Below, one piece after another: positions 43,011 through 53,017 of a stretch of 64,000 bases of DNA. Origin of the DNA: Neobacillus niacini NBRC 15566 (GTDB lineage Bacteria; Bacillota; Bacilli; Bacillales; Cytobacillaceae); NCBI RefSeq assembly GCF_001591505.1, contig NZ_BCVA01000011.1, forward strand, positions 62,001-126,000, written 5' to 3'. A program made the position numbers and the translations under genes. Under the pieces are notes generated by a model, which was not told the DNA's origin, made no database searches, and saw nothing but the letters and a program-made list of their open reading frames with translations. Numbering within the stretch: position 1 is the stretch's first letter; every line of letters starts with the position of its first letter.

Positions 43011-43909
43011 CATTAGAAGCAAAAACCGAACAACCAGTTGTAATTACACAAACAATGAATCAACCGAAAGAATCTAAAATAAAAGATTTTTTATCAATTT
43101 TAACCATGAACAAAGCTGCAATGGTCGGTGCAATTATCATTCTTTTCTATATATTTGTCGCACTCTTCGCACCCTTACTTGCTCCCTATGATCCATATGA
43201 AATAAATTTAGAAAATAAATTAATACCTCCCTCATCAGATCACTGGATGGGCACAGATGATAAAGGAAGAGATATCTTAAGCCGTATCCTATATGGTTCA
43301 AGACTTTCGATGGGGATTGGAATAACCGCTGTCATTTTCGGTGCCTTTTTTGGAATTATTTTAGGACTTATCGCAGGCTACTATGGAAAATGGATTGATT
43401 CAACCATTATGAGAATTATGGATATTCTCTTAGCATTCCCTGGTATTTTACTTGCTTTAGCCATTATTAGTGCACTTGGCCCTGGTTTAATCAATGTAAC
43501 GATAGCTGTCGGTGCATACTCAATTCCATTATTCGCAAGGATTGTCCGCGGATCAACCTTAGAAGTAAAACGACTCGAATATATTGACGCCGTCCGTTCA
43601 CTGGGAGCAAATGATTTTACGATTATTTTTAAACATATTTTACCGAATATTCTTTCACCTATTATTGTACAAGGAACTCTAAGACTAGCTACCGTCATAC
43701 TATCAGCAGCTGGTTTATCATTCCTTGGTCTTGGTGCCCAGCCACCATCTCCAGAGTGGGGAACGATGTTAAGCAGCGGCAGGGATTTCTTATTTTCTGC
43801 ACCTTATATCGCGATATTTCCAGGGCTGGCTATTTCTATACTAGTTTTAGGTTTTAATATTTTTGGAGATGGATTACGTGATGCTTTTGATCCAAGAATG
43901 AAGAAATAG
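43007..43909 (+). CDS. Dpp/Opp-type ABC permease (DppC-like)
   Basis: A 300-residue inner-membrane subunit with an N-terminal OppC domain (LAPYDPYEINLENKL, GTDDKGRDILSRILYGSR) and the BPD_transp_1 domain with the EAA loop (YIDAVRSLGANDFTIIFKHIL). It is first in the order C-B-D-F, the reverse of the usual B-C. AAGGAGGG precedes the ATG. It likely serves all three binding proteins in the island, since no other permease set is present. Confidence 0.88.
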   Translation: MTLEAKTEQPVVITQTMNQPKESKIKDFLSILTMNKAAMVGAIIILFYIFVALFAPLLAPYDPYEINLENKLIPPSSDHWMGTDDKGRDILSRILYGSRLSMGIGITAVIFGAFFGIILGLIAGYYGKWIDSTIMRIMDILLAFPGILLALAIISALGPGLINVTIAVGAYSIPLFARIVRGSTLEVKRLEYIDAVRSLGANDFTIIFKHILPNILSPIIVQGTLRLATVILSAAGLSFLGLGAQPPSPEWGTMLSSGRDFLFSAPYIAIFPGLAISILVLGFNIFGDGLRDAFDPRMKK

Positions 43910-43923
43910 AGGAGGTATATTAG

Positions 43924-44844
43924 ATGTTAATGTTTATAGTACGCCGGTTAATGCAAACGATTCCGGTCATTATAGGGGTAACTTTTGTCGTATTCTTTAT
44001 TATGCAGCTAGTTCCAGGTGATCCAGCAGTTTTGCTTGCCGGCGAAGGAGCTTCAAAGGAAACTATTAATGCCATACGAGAGCAATTAGGGTTAAATAGA
44101 CCATTATTAGTACAATATTTCGATTACTTAACGAGCGTTTTTCGTGGAGATTTTGGAGTATCACTTAAGAATAGTCAGCCTGTCTTAGATGAAATATTAG
44201 TGAGATTGCCTATTACTATTGAACTTGCCTTTTTTAGTATCCTTATAACCATTGTTTTAGGAATGGCCGCTGGAATTATTTCTGCGATTAAGCCTTATTC
44301 CTTAAAAGATACATTAGTTATGATTGTAGCTTTATTAGGTATTTCATTACCAAGCTTTTGGTTTGGATTAATGTTAATGTATTTCTTCTCAGTAAAACTG
44401 CAAATCCTCCCTGTTGCCGGCTGGGATAGCCTCCTTCATGTTATCCTGCCTGCTCTAACATTAGGTGCGGGCGGTGCCGCCATTGTAGCCCGAATGACAA
44501 GATCAAGTATGCTTGAAGTTATTCGTCAGGATTATATCCGAACAGCTCGTGCTAAAGGGGTACGTGAAAGTGTAATTATTTATAAGCATGGATTACGTAA
44601 TGCTTTAATTCCAGTTATTACAGTAGTTGGTTTACAATTCGGAGCCTTACTTGGCGGGACAGTTCTAGTTGAATCCATCTTCGCTATAAATGGACTTGGA
44701 AGAATGATTGTCGACTCGATTCGGATGCGAGATTTACCAATGGTTCAAGGCGGGGTATTAGTTGCCTCTCTTGTTTTCGTCGTAGTGAATTTGTTGGTCG
44801 ATGTACTATACCGATTCTTTAATAAACGGATTGAATTAAATTAA
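43924..44844 (+). CDS. Dpp/Opp-type ABC permease (DppB-like)
   Basis: A 306-residue permease subunit with a typical DppB start (FIVRRLMQTIPVIIGVTFVV) and EAA loop (YIRTARAKGVRESVIIYKHG). It starts 14 bases after the DppC-like stop, with GAGGAGG upstream. Confidence 0.88.
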   Translation: MLMFIVRRLMQTIPVIIGVTFVVFFIMQLVPGDPAVLLAGEGASKETINAIREQLGLNRPLLVQYFDYLTSVFRGDFGVSLKNSQPVLDEILVRLPITIELAFFSILITIVLGMAAGIISAIKPYSLKDTLVMIVALLGISLPSFWFGLMLMYFFSVKLQILPVAGWDSLLHVILPALTLGAGGAAIVARMTRSSMLEVIRQDYIRTARAKGVRESVIIYKHGLRNALIPVITVVGLQFGALLGGTVLVESIFAINGLGRMIVDSIRMRDLPMVQGGVLVASLVFVVVNLLVDVLYRFFNKRIELN

Positions 44845-44857
44845 CAGGTGGTGATAG

Positions 44858-45880
44858 ATGATGACGGAGAATAACAAACCAATATTAGAAGTAAAAGGAT
44901 TAAAAACACATTTCTTTACAAAACGCGGGGTAAGTAAGGCGGTAGATGGGATCGATTTTAGTTTGCATAAAGGGGAAACCTTAGGAATTGTCGGTGAATC
45001 CGGCTGTGGAAAAAGTATAACATCTCTTTCCATTCTGCGTTTGATCCCCTCCCCTCCAGGGAAAATAGCGGGCGGACAAGTTTTGTTTAAAGGAAAAGAT
45101 TTGGTAACAATGTCTGAAGATGAAATGAGAAGGGTTCGTGGTAATGAGATTTCGATGATTTTTCAGGAGCCAATGACTTCATTGAATCCTGTTTTACCGG
45201 TTGGAGAACAAATTGCTGAAGCGTTACGAATGCACCAAAACATGGGACGTAAAGCCGCGTGGGAAAAGTCAGTCGAAATGTTAAAGCTTGTTGGTATTCC
45301 TTCCCCGGAAAAAAGAGCAAAACAAGAACCTTTCCAATTAAGCGGCGGAATGCGTCAACGTGTTATGATTGCGATGGCTCTTGCATGTACCCCAGAGGTA
45401 TTAATTGCAGACGAACCAACAACAGCTTTGGATGTAACCATACAAGCTCAAATCCTAGAGTTAATTAAAGACTTGCAAAATAGGCTGGGCATGGGTGTCA
45501 TCATGATTACCCATGATTTAGGTGTCGTTGCTGAAACTTGTGATACGGTAGCCGTCATGTATGCAGGTAATATTATTGAACATGCACCAACCGAGAAAAT
45601 TTTTGCTAATCCAAGACATCCATACACACAAGGTTTACTAGATTCACTGCCTAAAATTCATGAAGACCAGGAAGAATTACAAACGATTGAAGGCAGTGTT
45701 CCTAGTCCCTACAATATGCCTGCTGGCTGTCGCTTTGCTTCAAGGTGCCCTCATCAGCAACCGATTTGTCACGAGAAGCAGCCAGAGCTTATTGAACAAA
45801 ATGATGGTGTAAAGGTTCGCTGCTGGATGTATACAGATCAATGGACAGCAAAAATGGTAAAAGAGGAGGCTGTAAAATAA
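44858..45880 (+). CDS. Dpp/Opp-type ABC ATPase (DppD-like)
   Basis: A 340-residue ATPase: Walker A GESGCGKS, signature LSGGMRQRV, Walker [17 protein letters not shown], and the C-terminal oligopeptide-importer extension with cysteines ([14 protein letters not shown]), typical of iron-sulfur-bearing DppD proteins. Two tandem ATGs make the start ambiguous by one residue. Ribosome site GGTGGTGAT. Confidence 0.9.
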   Translation: MMTENNKPILEVKGLKTHFFTKRGVSKAVDGIDFSLHKGETLGIVGESGCGKSITSLSILRLIPSPPGKIAGGQVLFKGKDLVTMSEDEMRRVRGNEISMIFQEPMTSLNPVLPVGEQIAEALRMHQNMGRKAAWEKSVEMLKLVGIPSPEKRAKQEPFQLSGGMRQRVMIAMALACTPEVLIADEPTTALDVTIQAQILELIKDLQNRLGMGVIMITHDLGVVAETCDTVAVMYAGNIIEHAPTEKIFANPRHPYTQGLLDSLPKIHEDQEELQTIEGSVPSPYNMPAGCRFASRCPHQQPICHEKQPELIEQNDGVKVRCWMYTDQWTAKMVKEEAVK

Positions 45881-46872
45881 TGCAGGCTGCAGCAGATAAG
45901 AAAGTATTATTGGAGGTAGAACATTTAAAGCAATATTTTCCTGTTAAAACAGACTCCCTTTTCAAGCCTAAAGCCTATGTACAAGCCGTAGACGACATCT
46001 CCTTTAAGCTATATGAAGGTGAGACTTTAAGTATTGTAGGAGAATCTGGCTGTGGAAAATCCACAACAGGCCGTGCGATTTTAAGACTTGATGAACCTAC
46101 AGATGGAAAGGTTTATTATTCAGGAACAGACATTTTAGGATTAAATAAGAAAGACATGAGAAAGCTTCGAGGGGATTTACAGGTAATATTTCAGGATCCT
46201 TTCGCTTCTCTTAACCCAAGGCAAACCGTAAAGCAAATTTTAAATGAAGCCATGGCAATCCAAGAAGTAGTGGAAAAGTCAAAAAGAATGGATCGAATGC
46301 AAGAACTACTTGGCTATGTTGGTCTTCCCCAAGAAGCACTTGATCGTTACCCTCACGAATTTAGCGGTGGTCAGCGTCAACGAATTGGGATTGCCAGAGC
46401 ACTTGCCGTTAATCCCAAACTAATAATATGTGATGAAGCTGTTTCGGCCTTGGATGTATCGGTTCAAGCACAAGTGTTAAATCTACTAAAGAAACTTCAA
46501 AAGCAATTTGGACTTACCTTTTTATTTATCTCTCACGATTTGAGTGTAGTCAGACATATTTCTGATCGGGTAATGGTTATGTACCTTGGGAAAGTCGTTG
46601 AGATTGCAGATAAAAAAGATTTATTTGACACACCGCTGCATCCATATACACGGGCCTTACTTTCATCGATTCCTGTACCAAATCCGGAATTAAAACGGGA
46701 GCGGATCATCTTAAAAGGAGACGTCCCCTCCCCTATTAATCCGCCAAAAGGCTGCCGATTCCATACCCGCTGTCCTTTTGCAACAGAGAAATGTAAAACG
46801 GAAGAACCAGCTTTAAGAGAATTAGATACAAATCATATGGTAAGCTGTCATTACGCAGAAAATTTTAAGTAA
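45880..46872 (+). CDS. Dpp/Opp-type ABC ATPase (DppF-like)
   Basis: A 330-residue ATPase partner of the preceding gene: Walker [10 protein letters not shown], signature FSGGQRQRIGIARAL, Walker B IICDEAVSALDVSVQ, and the C-terminal CRFHTRCPFATEKC cluster. The start shares one base with the DppD-like stop (TAATG) behind GAGGAGG; a longer frame to 45841 is an overlap artefact. Last gene of the transporter operon. Confidence 0.9.
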   Translation: MQAAADKKVLLEVEHLKQYFPVKTDSLFKPKAYVQAVDDISFKLYEGETLSIVGESGCGKSTTGRAILRLDEPTDGKVYYSGTDILGLNKKDMRKLRGDLQVIFQDPFASLNPRQTVKQILNEAMAIQEVVEKSKRMDRMQELLGYVGLPQEALDRYPHEFSGGQRQRIGIARALAVNPKLIICDEAVSALDVSVQAQVLNLLKKLQKQFGLTFLFISHDLSVVRHISDRVMVMYLGKVVEIADKKDLFDTPLHPYTRALLSSIPVPNPELKRERIILKGDVPSPINPPKGCRFHTRCPFATEKCKTEEPALRELDTNHMVSCHYAENFK

Positions 46873-46915
46873 GAGTGTTTTATAATTATAAGGTATTACG
46901 GTAAAATATTATATT

Positions 46916-46946
46916 AAAAAAGGGAGAAGCAACTGCCTCCCTTTTT
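46916..46946 (+). terminator. Terminator of the ABC transporter operon
   Basis: A 9-bp stem (46918-46926 with 46937-46945) with an A run before and T run after, 44 bases past the DppF-like stop. Confidence 0.85.
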
Positions 46947-46971
46947 CTTCATATAAAGGAGAATTTCGGTT

Positions 46972-47721
46972 ATGTTATCAGTTGAAGCTTTCTCCCTAAA
47001 TATTATGATTGCAGCTCTAGTGCCTTTACTAGGGGCCTTTACATTGCTTTTTTTGTTTATTTTTGAAAAGCGAATAGACCTGTTGGAAAAAAAGACACGG
47101 GAAATCGCTTTAGAAAGAGAGCTGCAAACTGCCCTCTACAACCAATTGAATCAAGAGATTCAGCCACATTTCTTTTTTAATACATTAAATTCAATCTTAA
47201 GCTTAGCGAGGCTGGACCGTAAAACAGAATTAATACGTTCGATTGAGACGCTATCAAAGCTGCTTAAATTCAAATATCAAACAAATAATACTTTTATTAC
47301 AATCGATGAGGAAATAACCTATGTTAATTATTATTTAGAAATACAAAAAATACGTTTTCGGGACAGGCTGCATTATGAATTTTCAATCGATTCAAATGTT
47401 AACCAAGCCATTACCATCCCTTTTATTATTCAAACCTTTATCGAAAATGCTTTTAAACATTCTTTTGAGAAATATGTTGGCGAAGCCTTTTTAAAAACAA
47501 CGATTGAAAAACGGGGTAAAGACATCCATATCACAGTGTGGAACAATGCGGTTGAAGGTGCTGAGGAACTCTCACGGGAAAGGGGACTTGGTTTAGAAAA
47601 CATTACAAAAAGACTGGAGTTATTATTTCCGGATGGTAAAACATCTGTACAATTAATCAACTCAGACAATGGGACAAGTGTTTTAGCTATTTTTCCATTT
47701 ATACTGAGTTCTGAAATTTAA
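46972..47721 (+). CDS. YesM/LytS-type sensor histidine kinase (short)
   Basis: A 249-residue kinase with one N-terminal membrane helix (about 9-32), a coiled-coil linker, and the His_kinase domain QEIQPHFFFNTLNSI (H66; the family form is QxNPHFLFNTL), followed by an ATPase domain (FIENAFKHSF, GLGLENITKRL). It is much shorter than YesM because the extracellular sensor loop is absent, so sensing may be through the membrane or a partner. It is followed by a YesN-like regulator and two permeases in one operon. Confidence 0.85.
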   Translation: MLSVEAFSLNIMIAALVPLLGAFTLLFLFIFEKRIDLLEKKTREIALERELQTALYNQLNQEIQPHFFFNTLNSILSLARLDRKTELIRSIETLSKLLKFKYQTNNTFITIDEEITYVNYYLEIQKIRFRDRLHYEFSIDSNVNQAITIPFIIQTFIENAFKHSFEKYVGEAFLKTTIEKRGKDIHITVWNNAVEGAEELSRERGLGLENITKRLELLFPDGKTSVQLINSDNGTSVLAIFPFILSSEI

Positions 47722-47739
47722 GGAAGGTGAACATTACGT

Positions 47740-48432
47740 ATGAATATCCTGCTAGTTGATGATGAACCGCTAGAATTAGAGCAGCTCGAGTATTTAATCC
47801 TTAAAAAATTCCCAAACTGGAAGATTTTCAAAGCTCAAGATGCTTCCATAGCACTCCAAATCGTTAAGCAGCATGACATCTTTCTAGCATTTCTAGATAT
47901 TCAGATTCCTGGGAAGAATGGATTGGATTTAGCTAAAGAACTAACACAAACTTATACGATTGATATTATAATGGTTACTGCTTTTCAAAATTTTGAATAT
48001 GCTCAAACTTCGATAAGACTTGGGGTTGTTGATTACATAACCAAACCAATTATTGAAGATGAATTAATGGCCGTATTAAGCAAGTATGAAAGATTAGGGC
48101 GTTACTCAGAACAAATTGTTAATGCGATAAACATTATTCATGCGGAATATAGTGAAAAATTAACATTAAATTATTTAGCGTCAAAAATTCATATTAATTC
48201 TGCTTATTTAAGCAGAAAATTTCATGAGGAGGTTGGGATGGGCTTTTCCGAATATTTAAACGAGTTTCGCTTAAAGGAAGCTCAAAGAATGCTCGTTGAG
48301 TATCCCGATTTAAGTATTAGTACGGTTTCTGAAAGATGCGGTTTTAACAGCCAGCATTATTTCAGCCAAATTTTCCGAAAAATGACAGGACAATCACCAA
48401 GGGATTTTCGCCTAAGGGAGACATTCCATTGA
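47740..48432 (+). CDS. YesN-like response regulator with AraC-type HTH
   Basis: A 230-residue response regulator: receiver with acidic pair DDEP (7-10), phospho-acceptor D53 (FLDIQIPGKNGLD) and K in ITKPIIEDEL, then an AraC-type DNA-binding domain (INSAYLSRKFHEEVG, CGFNSQHYFSQIFRKMTG). It partners the kinase just upstream. AraC-type domains bind direct repeats about two helical turns apart, which is the spacing found at four promoters of this island (21 bp). Confidence 0.88.
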   Translation: MNILLVDDEPLELEQLEYLILKKFPNWKIFKAQDASIALQIVKQHDIFLAFLDIQIPGKNGLDLAKELTQTYTIDIIMVTAFQNFEYAQTSIRLGVVDYITKPIIEDELMAVLSKYERLGRYSEQIVNAINIIHAEYSEKLTLNYLASKIHINSAYLSRKFHEEVGMGFSEYLNEFRLKEAQRMLVEYPDLSISTVSERCGFNSQHYFSQIFRKMTGQSPRDFRLRETFH

Positions 48433-49742
48433 AAAAGAATGATTATCAGTTATATATCAGTGGTGCCATTAAACTCGGTGTAAGCTTTGGGGTTGTTAGT
48501 TTATTGGCTCGATGGGTAACAGGAAATACAATCCTTTCATCACCGGAAACCTTGATCAAATACGGTCTTATCGGTGGAATTGGATATTCACTAGTAGGAG
48601 CGTTGTCCTCTATTTTATTTGGATTTTTAGCAAAAAAGATTCGTGAAAATCACCCTGGTCAGCACACGATTGGAGATGTTTTAAGACAAAAATTAACACC
48701 AAACGGATATTGGTTAATGATAACAGTTCTTATCCTAACAAGCTTTCATTCCTTATTTGTACAAGCTATGGGCGCAGGAATTCTTATTCAGATGATTTTT
48801 CCAATTCCTTATTTTATTGGGTTATTGCTCTTTTTAACTTTTTGTTTTTTTATCGGAGGAGCCGGGGGAATGCAGCGCCTTCACCAAGTAGCAGGTGTTA
48901 ATGTCACCCTGATTTTTGCAGCGGTCATTATTATCCCCGTCTACTTTTATATTCAAGAAGGGGTTTATCCTGTTTATGACGGAATTAAGCTATATCATCC
49001 TTATTTATTGTATATAAAGAACACGGATGCCTTTTGGTTTATTTTTACAGCAATCTTTGTCTTTTTTGGTCAAATTTTGATTGACCGTGCTTCATGGCAA
49101 AGAATGTTTATCATTCAAAAAGAAAAGGTTCAACTAACCTTTACTTTAACAGGATTAATATGGGCAACCATCCCACTAGCTTTATCCTCCTTGTTAATGA
49201 TTACAATATTCGGCAGAAGCTTTGAAAATGTTTATTCCTTGTTCTCTGAACTAGTAAACAGAATCCAATCATCTATATTAATCGTCCTATTCGTGGTCTT
49301 TGTTTTTAGTTCAATCGCTTCGGCCCTCAGTGCAGAATTACACGCCACAACTACCCTTTTTGTAAAAAATATAATGGAACTGTTTTTTACTCTAACAAAT
49401 AATGAAAAATGGAAATACACGTATTTTTTTTCGGGAGTAGTGTGTCTATGCTTACTTGTCATAGTTAGTATACTTACTCCGAGCCCGCTCACGTTATTAT
49501 TTTTCACAGGGAATATTTATGCGGCGGTGATCAGCCCCATGATATATATCATCCTTAGTAAAGGTGTTCTTCCTTTCATAGTCCCCTTTTCATCCTTTAT
49601 TGGATCTATTGGAGGCTATATTTTTGTAACCAGAACGGAAGACTTTAAAGGAATATGGTTAAGCTTTACCATTTCAACAGCTCTTTGTTTACTTGTCTTA
49701 ATCTATAAAACAATAACAAGAAATAATAATAAGCTACTATAG
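48429..49742 (+). CDS. Sodium:solute symporter-type permease
   Basis: A 437-residue, ~12-helix membrane protein that looks like the SSS family (LeuT fold): LGVSFGVVSLLARWVTGNT at helix 1, FIGGAGGMQRLHQVAGVN, and FFGQILIDRASWQRMF in the middle. It starts with TTG 48429 overlapping the response-regulator stop (TTGA), behind GGGAG. Its place in the two-component operon suggests that it imports a substrate sensed by that system. Substrate unknown. Confidence 0.7.
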   Translation: MKKNDYQLYISGAIKLGVSFGVVSLLARWVTGNTILSSPETLIKYGLIGGIGYSLVGALSSILFGFLAKKIRENHPGQHTIGDVLRQKLTPNGYWLMITVLILTSFHSLFVQAMGAGILIQMIFPIPYFIGLLLFLTFCFFIGGAGGMQRLHQVAGVNVTLIFAAVIIIPVYFYIQEGVYPVYDGIKLYHPYLLYIKNTDAFWFIFTAIFVFFGQILIDRASWQRMFIIQKEKVQLTFTLTGLIWATIPLALSSLLMITIFGRSFENVYSLFSELVNRIQSSILIVLFVVFVFSSIASALSAELHATTTLFVKNIMELFFTLTNNEKWKYTYFFSGVVCLCLLVIVSILTPSPLTLLFFTGNIYAAVISPMIYIILSKGVLPFIVPFSSFIGSIGGYIFVTRTEDFKGIWLSFTISTALCLLVLIYKTITRNNNKLL

Positions 49743-49754
49743 GGGGCGGTATGT

Positions 49755-51197
49755 TTGGGACAAAGTCATGCACAAGTCGAAAATCAAGCCCATTATAGCC
49801 CAGATTTATTACCAACTCCATCTGAGGCTAGGACATGGAAAGTAAGTCAATTTTTCTCTATCTGGATGGGCTCTGTTCATAATGTGCCCTCCTATGTAAC
49901 AATTGGCGGATTCTTTGCATTAGGCTTATCGATTTGGCAGGTATTCTTTATCATTATCATTTCTTCGATATTATTATCAGTCATGATGGTATTAAATGGG
50001 CACGCCGGCAGCAAATATGGAATTCCATTCTCTATTCTGCTCCGTGCAAGCTATGGAATAAAGGGTGCTCTCTTTCCAGGAGTCCTAAGAGGCGTTATTG
50101 CCGCGATTATGTGGTTTGGTCTTCAAACCTATGCAGGCAGTCTTGCCCTTAGTATTTTAATAGGTGAATTTTGGCCAGAGTATTTATCTTTAGGCGGAAG
50201 TTTTAACTTTTTCGGATTAACCCTTTCTGGTCTTCTTTCCTTTCTACTCTTCTGGATCATTAATGTTTTATTCATTTTTGCCGGTATCGATCGATTAGGG
50301 AAGTTAACAAAAATGGTATCCCCATTAATTTTTGTGGTTTTTGGCGGAATGGCTATCTGGTCCATTAAATTGGCAGGTGGAATTGAACCTATACTAAACT
50401 ATAGTTCAAGAGGAGTACAAGGAAATAGTATTTTCGTTTTCATAAGTTGTGTTTCAGCAATTATGGCAACCTGGGTTGCACAAATTCTAAGTGTTTCTGA
50501 TATTACTAGGTTTTCTCGTTCTAATAAAGATCAGTCAATGGGCCAGATTTCTGGGTTGTTTATTACGTATTTATTATTTGCTGTAGCCAGCATTTCAATC
50601 ATTGTGGGTTCAGAGATTGCTTTTGGTGTTCCGATTTGGAATGTACTTGAAGTGGTAGAGCGATTTGATAGTAGATTTGCGATTACCCTTTCACTGTTAA
50701 CGATTTGCTTATCAACTTTATCAGTAAATATTGTTGGCAATATCATACCTGCCGGCTATCAACTTGCTTCTCTTTTTCCAAAGAGATTGAATTTCAAAAC
50801 AGGAGCTCTAGCTGCAACCATTATCGGTATACTTATTATGCCTTGGAAGCTAATGGAGAACCCAACAAGCATATTTGCCTTTTTAAATGTTGTAGGAGGA
50901 TTGTTAAGTCCCGTCATTGGTGTAACACTGACGAATTATTTCCTAATTTGTAAAAAAGAAATTAATTTACAAGAATTATATTCTATTAACCACAATCGAT
51001 ATTCTAACGGGGTTAATCTCCCCGCTATGATTGCAACCATCTTTGCAGGCATAATAAGCCTAATGGGTAATTTTGTACCCCTGCTTGGTCCGTTAACTCG
51101 GATTTCTTGGTTTACAGGGATATTTCTAGCCATTCCTTTATATCTAGCTTTATATTATTTTAATAAACAATTTGGATTAAGTGCAATAAAGGAATAA
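49755..51197 (+). CDS. NCS1-family nucleobase/allantoin-type permease
   Basis: A 480-residue permease of the nucleobase:cation symporter-1 family (relatives carry allantoin, hydantoins, uracil, cytosine). Helix 1 shows FFSIWMGSVHNVPSYVTIGG; then NGHAGSKYGIPFSILLRASYG, a family landmark, and IPAGYQLASLFPKRL later. It starts with TTG 49755 behind AGGGGGCGG, 12 bases after the SSS gene. It ends the two-component operon at a strong terminator. Confidence 0.85.
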   Translation: MGQSHAQVENQAHYSPDLLPTPSEARTWKVSQFFSIWMGSVHNVPSYVTIGGFFALGLSIWQVFFIIIISSILLSVMMVLNGHAGSKYGIPFSILLRASYGIKGALFPGVLRGVIAAIMWFGLQTYAGSLALSILIGEFWPEYLSLGGSFNFFGLTLSGLLSFLLFWIINVLFIFAGIDRLGKLTKMVSPLIFVVFGGMAIWSIKLAGGIEPILNYSSRGVQGNSIFVFISCVSAIMATWVAQILSVSDITRFSRSNKDQSMGQISGLFITYLLFAVASISIIVGSEIAFGVPIWNVLEVVERFDSRFAITLSLLTICLSTLSVNIVGNIIPAGYQLASLFPKRLNFKTGALAATIIGILIMPWKLMENPTSIFAFLNVVGGLLSPVIGVTLTNYFLICKKEINLQELYSINHNRYSNGVNLPAMIATIFAGIISLMGNFVPLLGPLTRISWFTGIFLAIPLYLALYYFNKQFGLSAIKE

Positions 51198-51202
51198 AAA
51201 AA

Positions 51203-51250
51203 GAGGCTAGTTCTAATGATTGTCACTTACCAGCCATTAGAGCTAGCCTC
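51203..51250. terminator. Bidirectional terminator
   Basis: A 16-bp stem with one wobble pair (51203-51218 with 51235-51250) between the convergent NCS1 permease and binding protein 2 genes. Confidence 0.85.
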
Positions 51251-51267
51251 TCCCTACTATTAACTGG

Positions 51268-52836
51268 TTATTTAATTGAGACATCATTAAGTTCTAAATA
51301 CCCAGCCGCACTGATTTTAAAACCATTAACATCTTTAGAAACAGCAGCTACGTTTTCAATGACACGTACAGGTACATATACAGCATCCTGCATTTCTAAC
51401 TCTTGTGCCTCCGCATAAATCTGTAGGCGTTTTTCTGGATCACTCTCGATTCGTCCAGCATTAACTAACTGATCAACCCTTTCATTACTGTAAAAGAAGA
51501 CATTACCAGCAGGTCCCTTTGAAGACGAGTGGAAAAGATTGTATTGATTGTAATCGGCGTCACCAGTTGCATTTCTCCAGCTATTAATAAACATTTGGGA
51601 TTCGCCTCTATTTCTTTTCTCAATAAAAGTTCCAGCTTCAAATACCTGTATTTCTACGTCAACACCAATCCCTTTTAACTGTGATTGAACAACTTCTGCA
51701 AGGCTTACTCTTTCCTTTACATCATTGGTTGACAAGATTATTTTTAAACCATTAGGATATCCTGCTTCTGCCAATAATCTCTTAGCTTCATTTAAGTTAT
51801 AATCATATGCTTTCAAACCTTCATGATATCCAAATACTTGAGATCCTAATAGAGAATTTGCTTTTTTTCCTACGTTATTAAATACACCCTTGATAATAGA
51901 ATCCATTTCAATGGCATGTGCAATCGCTTTTCGGACACGAATATCATTAAATGGTTTTTTCTCCGTGTTAAAGCCAATATATTCCGTACCAAAACCTTCA
52001 CTCCGATAGACTTCCATTGCTGATGAAGCGTCTACTGTATCCATCATCGTAACAGAAAGCGGCTCTGCTATATGTGCTTCACCTGTCTCAATCATTGAGG
52101 TTCTGGTTGTTTCCTCTGGAACAATTTTAAAAATAACCTTATCGACCTTTGCTTTATCTCCAAAATATTGTTCATTTTTAGCTAATACTATTTCTTGTCC
52201 AGGTGTCCAAGATTCAAATGAAAAAGGCCCGGTTCCATTTGGTTCATTGATGATGTTCTTACCAAACTTCTCAATCGCATTAGGGCTAATAATTCCTCCC
52301 TCATGACTGGCTAGGATGGAGAGTAAAGGTGCAAACGGTTCATCTAAGATAAATTGAACTGTAAATTCATCGATGACTTTCACATCACTAACCATTTTGA
52401 AAACACCAGCTCTAGGTGCTTTTACTTTCGGATCTAAAAGCCGGTCAAAATTCTTTTTGACAGCGCTTGCATCAAAAAGTGTTCCATCATGAAATTTCAC
52501 ATCATCTCTTAATTTAAATTCCCATGTTTTACTATCAATCTCTTTCCACGATTTTGCCAATAAAGGCTGGATTTGAGCATCTTTATCTCGTCCTACTAAA
52601 CCCTCATACACTTTTCCATGTGTTACACTTGCTGCATTAATGGTATTCATAAAATGGTGATCCAAATTCTCTGCGTCTGCTAAACGAACTATCACTAAAG
52701 TACCGCCATCTTTAGCTTTATCATCTTCCTTTTTATTACCAATTGAACTGCTACTTTGATTTGTAGAACAACCAGTAATTAACATTACCATTAGCAGTGC
52801 TAAAATAAATTTTCCAATAATAAGTTTTTCTTTCAT
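51268..52836 (-). CDS. Family-5 ABC substrate-binding lipoprotein 2
   Basis: A 522-residue SBP_bac_5 lipoprotein (lipobox LITGC), very similar to binding protein 3 (54315) along its whole length and less so to binding protein 1. It shows TWEFKLRDDVKFHDGTLFDA. Start ATG 52836 has GGGGGGAAAG upstream; five extra N-terminal codons are possible but unlikely. It has its own promoter of the shared type (52880-52944). Probably a recent duplication of an amidohydrolase plus binding-protein unit. Confidence 0.88.
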   Translation of the reverse strand: MKEKLIIGKFILALLMVMLITGCSTNQSSSSIGNKKEDDKAKDGGTLVIVRLADAENLDHHFMNTINAASVTHGKVYEGLVGRDKDAQIQPLLAKSWKEIDSKTWEFKLRDDVKFHDGTLFDASAVKKNFDRLLDPKVKAPRAGVFKMVSDVKVIDEFTVQFILDEPFAPLLSILASHEGGIISPNAIEKFGKNIINEPNGTGPFSFESWTPGQEIVLAKNEQYFGDKAKVDKVIFKIVPEETTRTSMIETGEAHIAEPLSVTMMDTVDASSAMEVYRSEGFGTEYIGFNTEKKPFNDIRVRKAIAHAIEMDSIIKGVFNNVGKKANSLLGSQVFGYHEGLKAYDYNLNEAKRLLAEAGYPNGLKIILSTNDVKERVSLAEVVQSQLKGIGVDVEIQVFEAGTFIEKRNRGESQMFINSWRNATGDADYNQYNLFHSSSKGPAGNVFFYSNERVDQLVNAGRIESDPEKRLQIYAEAQELEMQDAVYVPVRVIENVAAVSKDVNGFKISAAGYLELNDVSIK

Positions 52837-52879
52837 CAGCTTTCCCCCCATTTCCCTTTAGTTACCTTATATAAATCTG

Positions 52880-52944
52880 ATTATATAGAAAATTCAAACT
52901 CCTGTTGTCGAATATTTTTACTTAATTTTTCGATTTCTTTACTA
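52880..52944 (-). promoter_or_regulatory. Promoter and two-box operator of binding protein 2
   Basis: -10 TATAAT (52885-52880, minus). On the plus strand, boxes TTACTT (52918-52923) and TTACTA (52939-52944) are 21 bp apart, with 32 bp from the -10. There is no good -35, which fits activator dependence. Confidence 0.6.
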
Positions 52945-52960
52945 CTTTTTATAATCTATT

Positions 52961-52993
52961 AAAAAAAGAGGATGTGAAAAATACATCCTCTTT
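52961..52993 (-). terminator. Terminator of amidohydrolase 3
   Basis: A perfect 11-bp stem (52965-52975 with 52983-52993) followed by T on the minus strand. Confidence 0.85.
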
Positions 52994-53017
52994 ACTGTAT
53001 TTATTTACAAAAATTAA

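Noticed and set aside
45259..45468. Additional ORFs inside the ABC ATPase and amidohydrolase genes
   Set aside because: They overlap strongly supported genes, lack ribosome sites and have no recognisable motifs.
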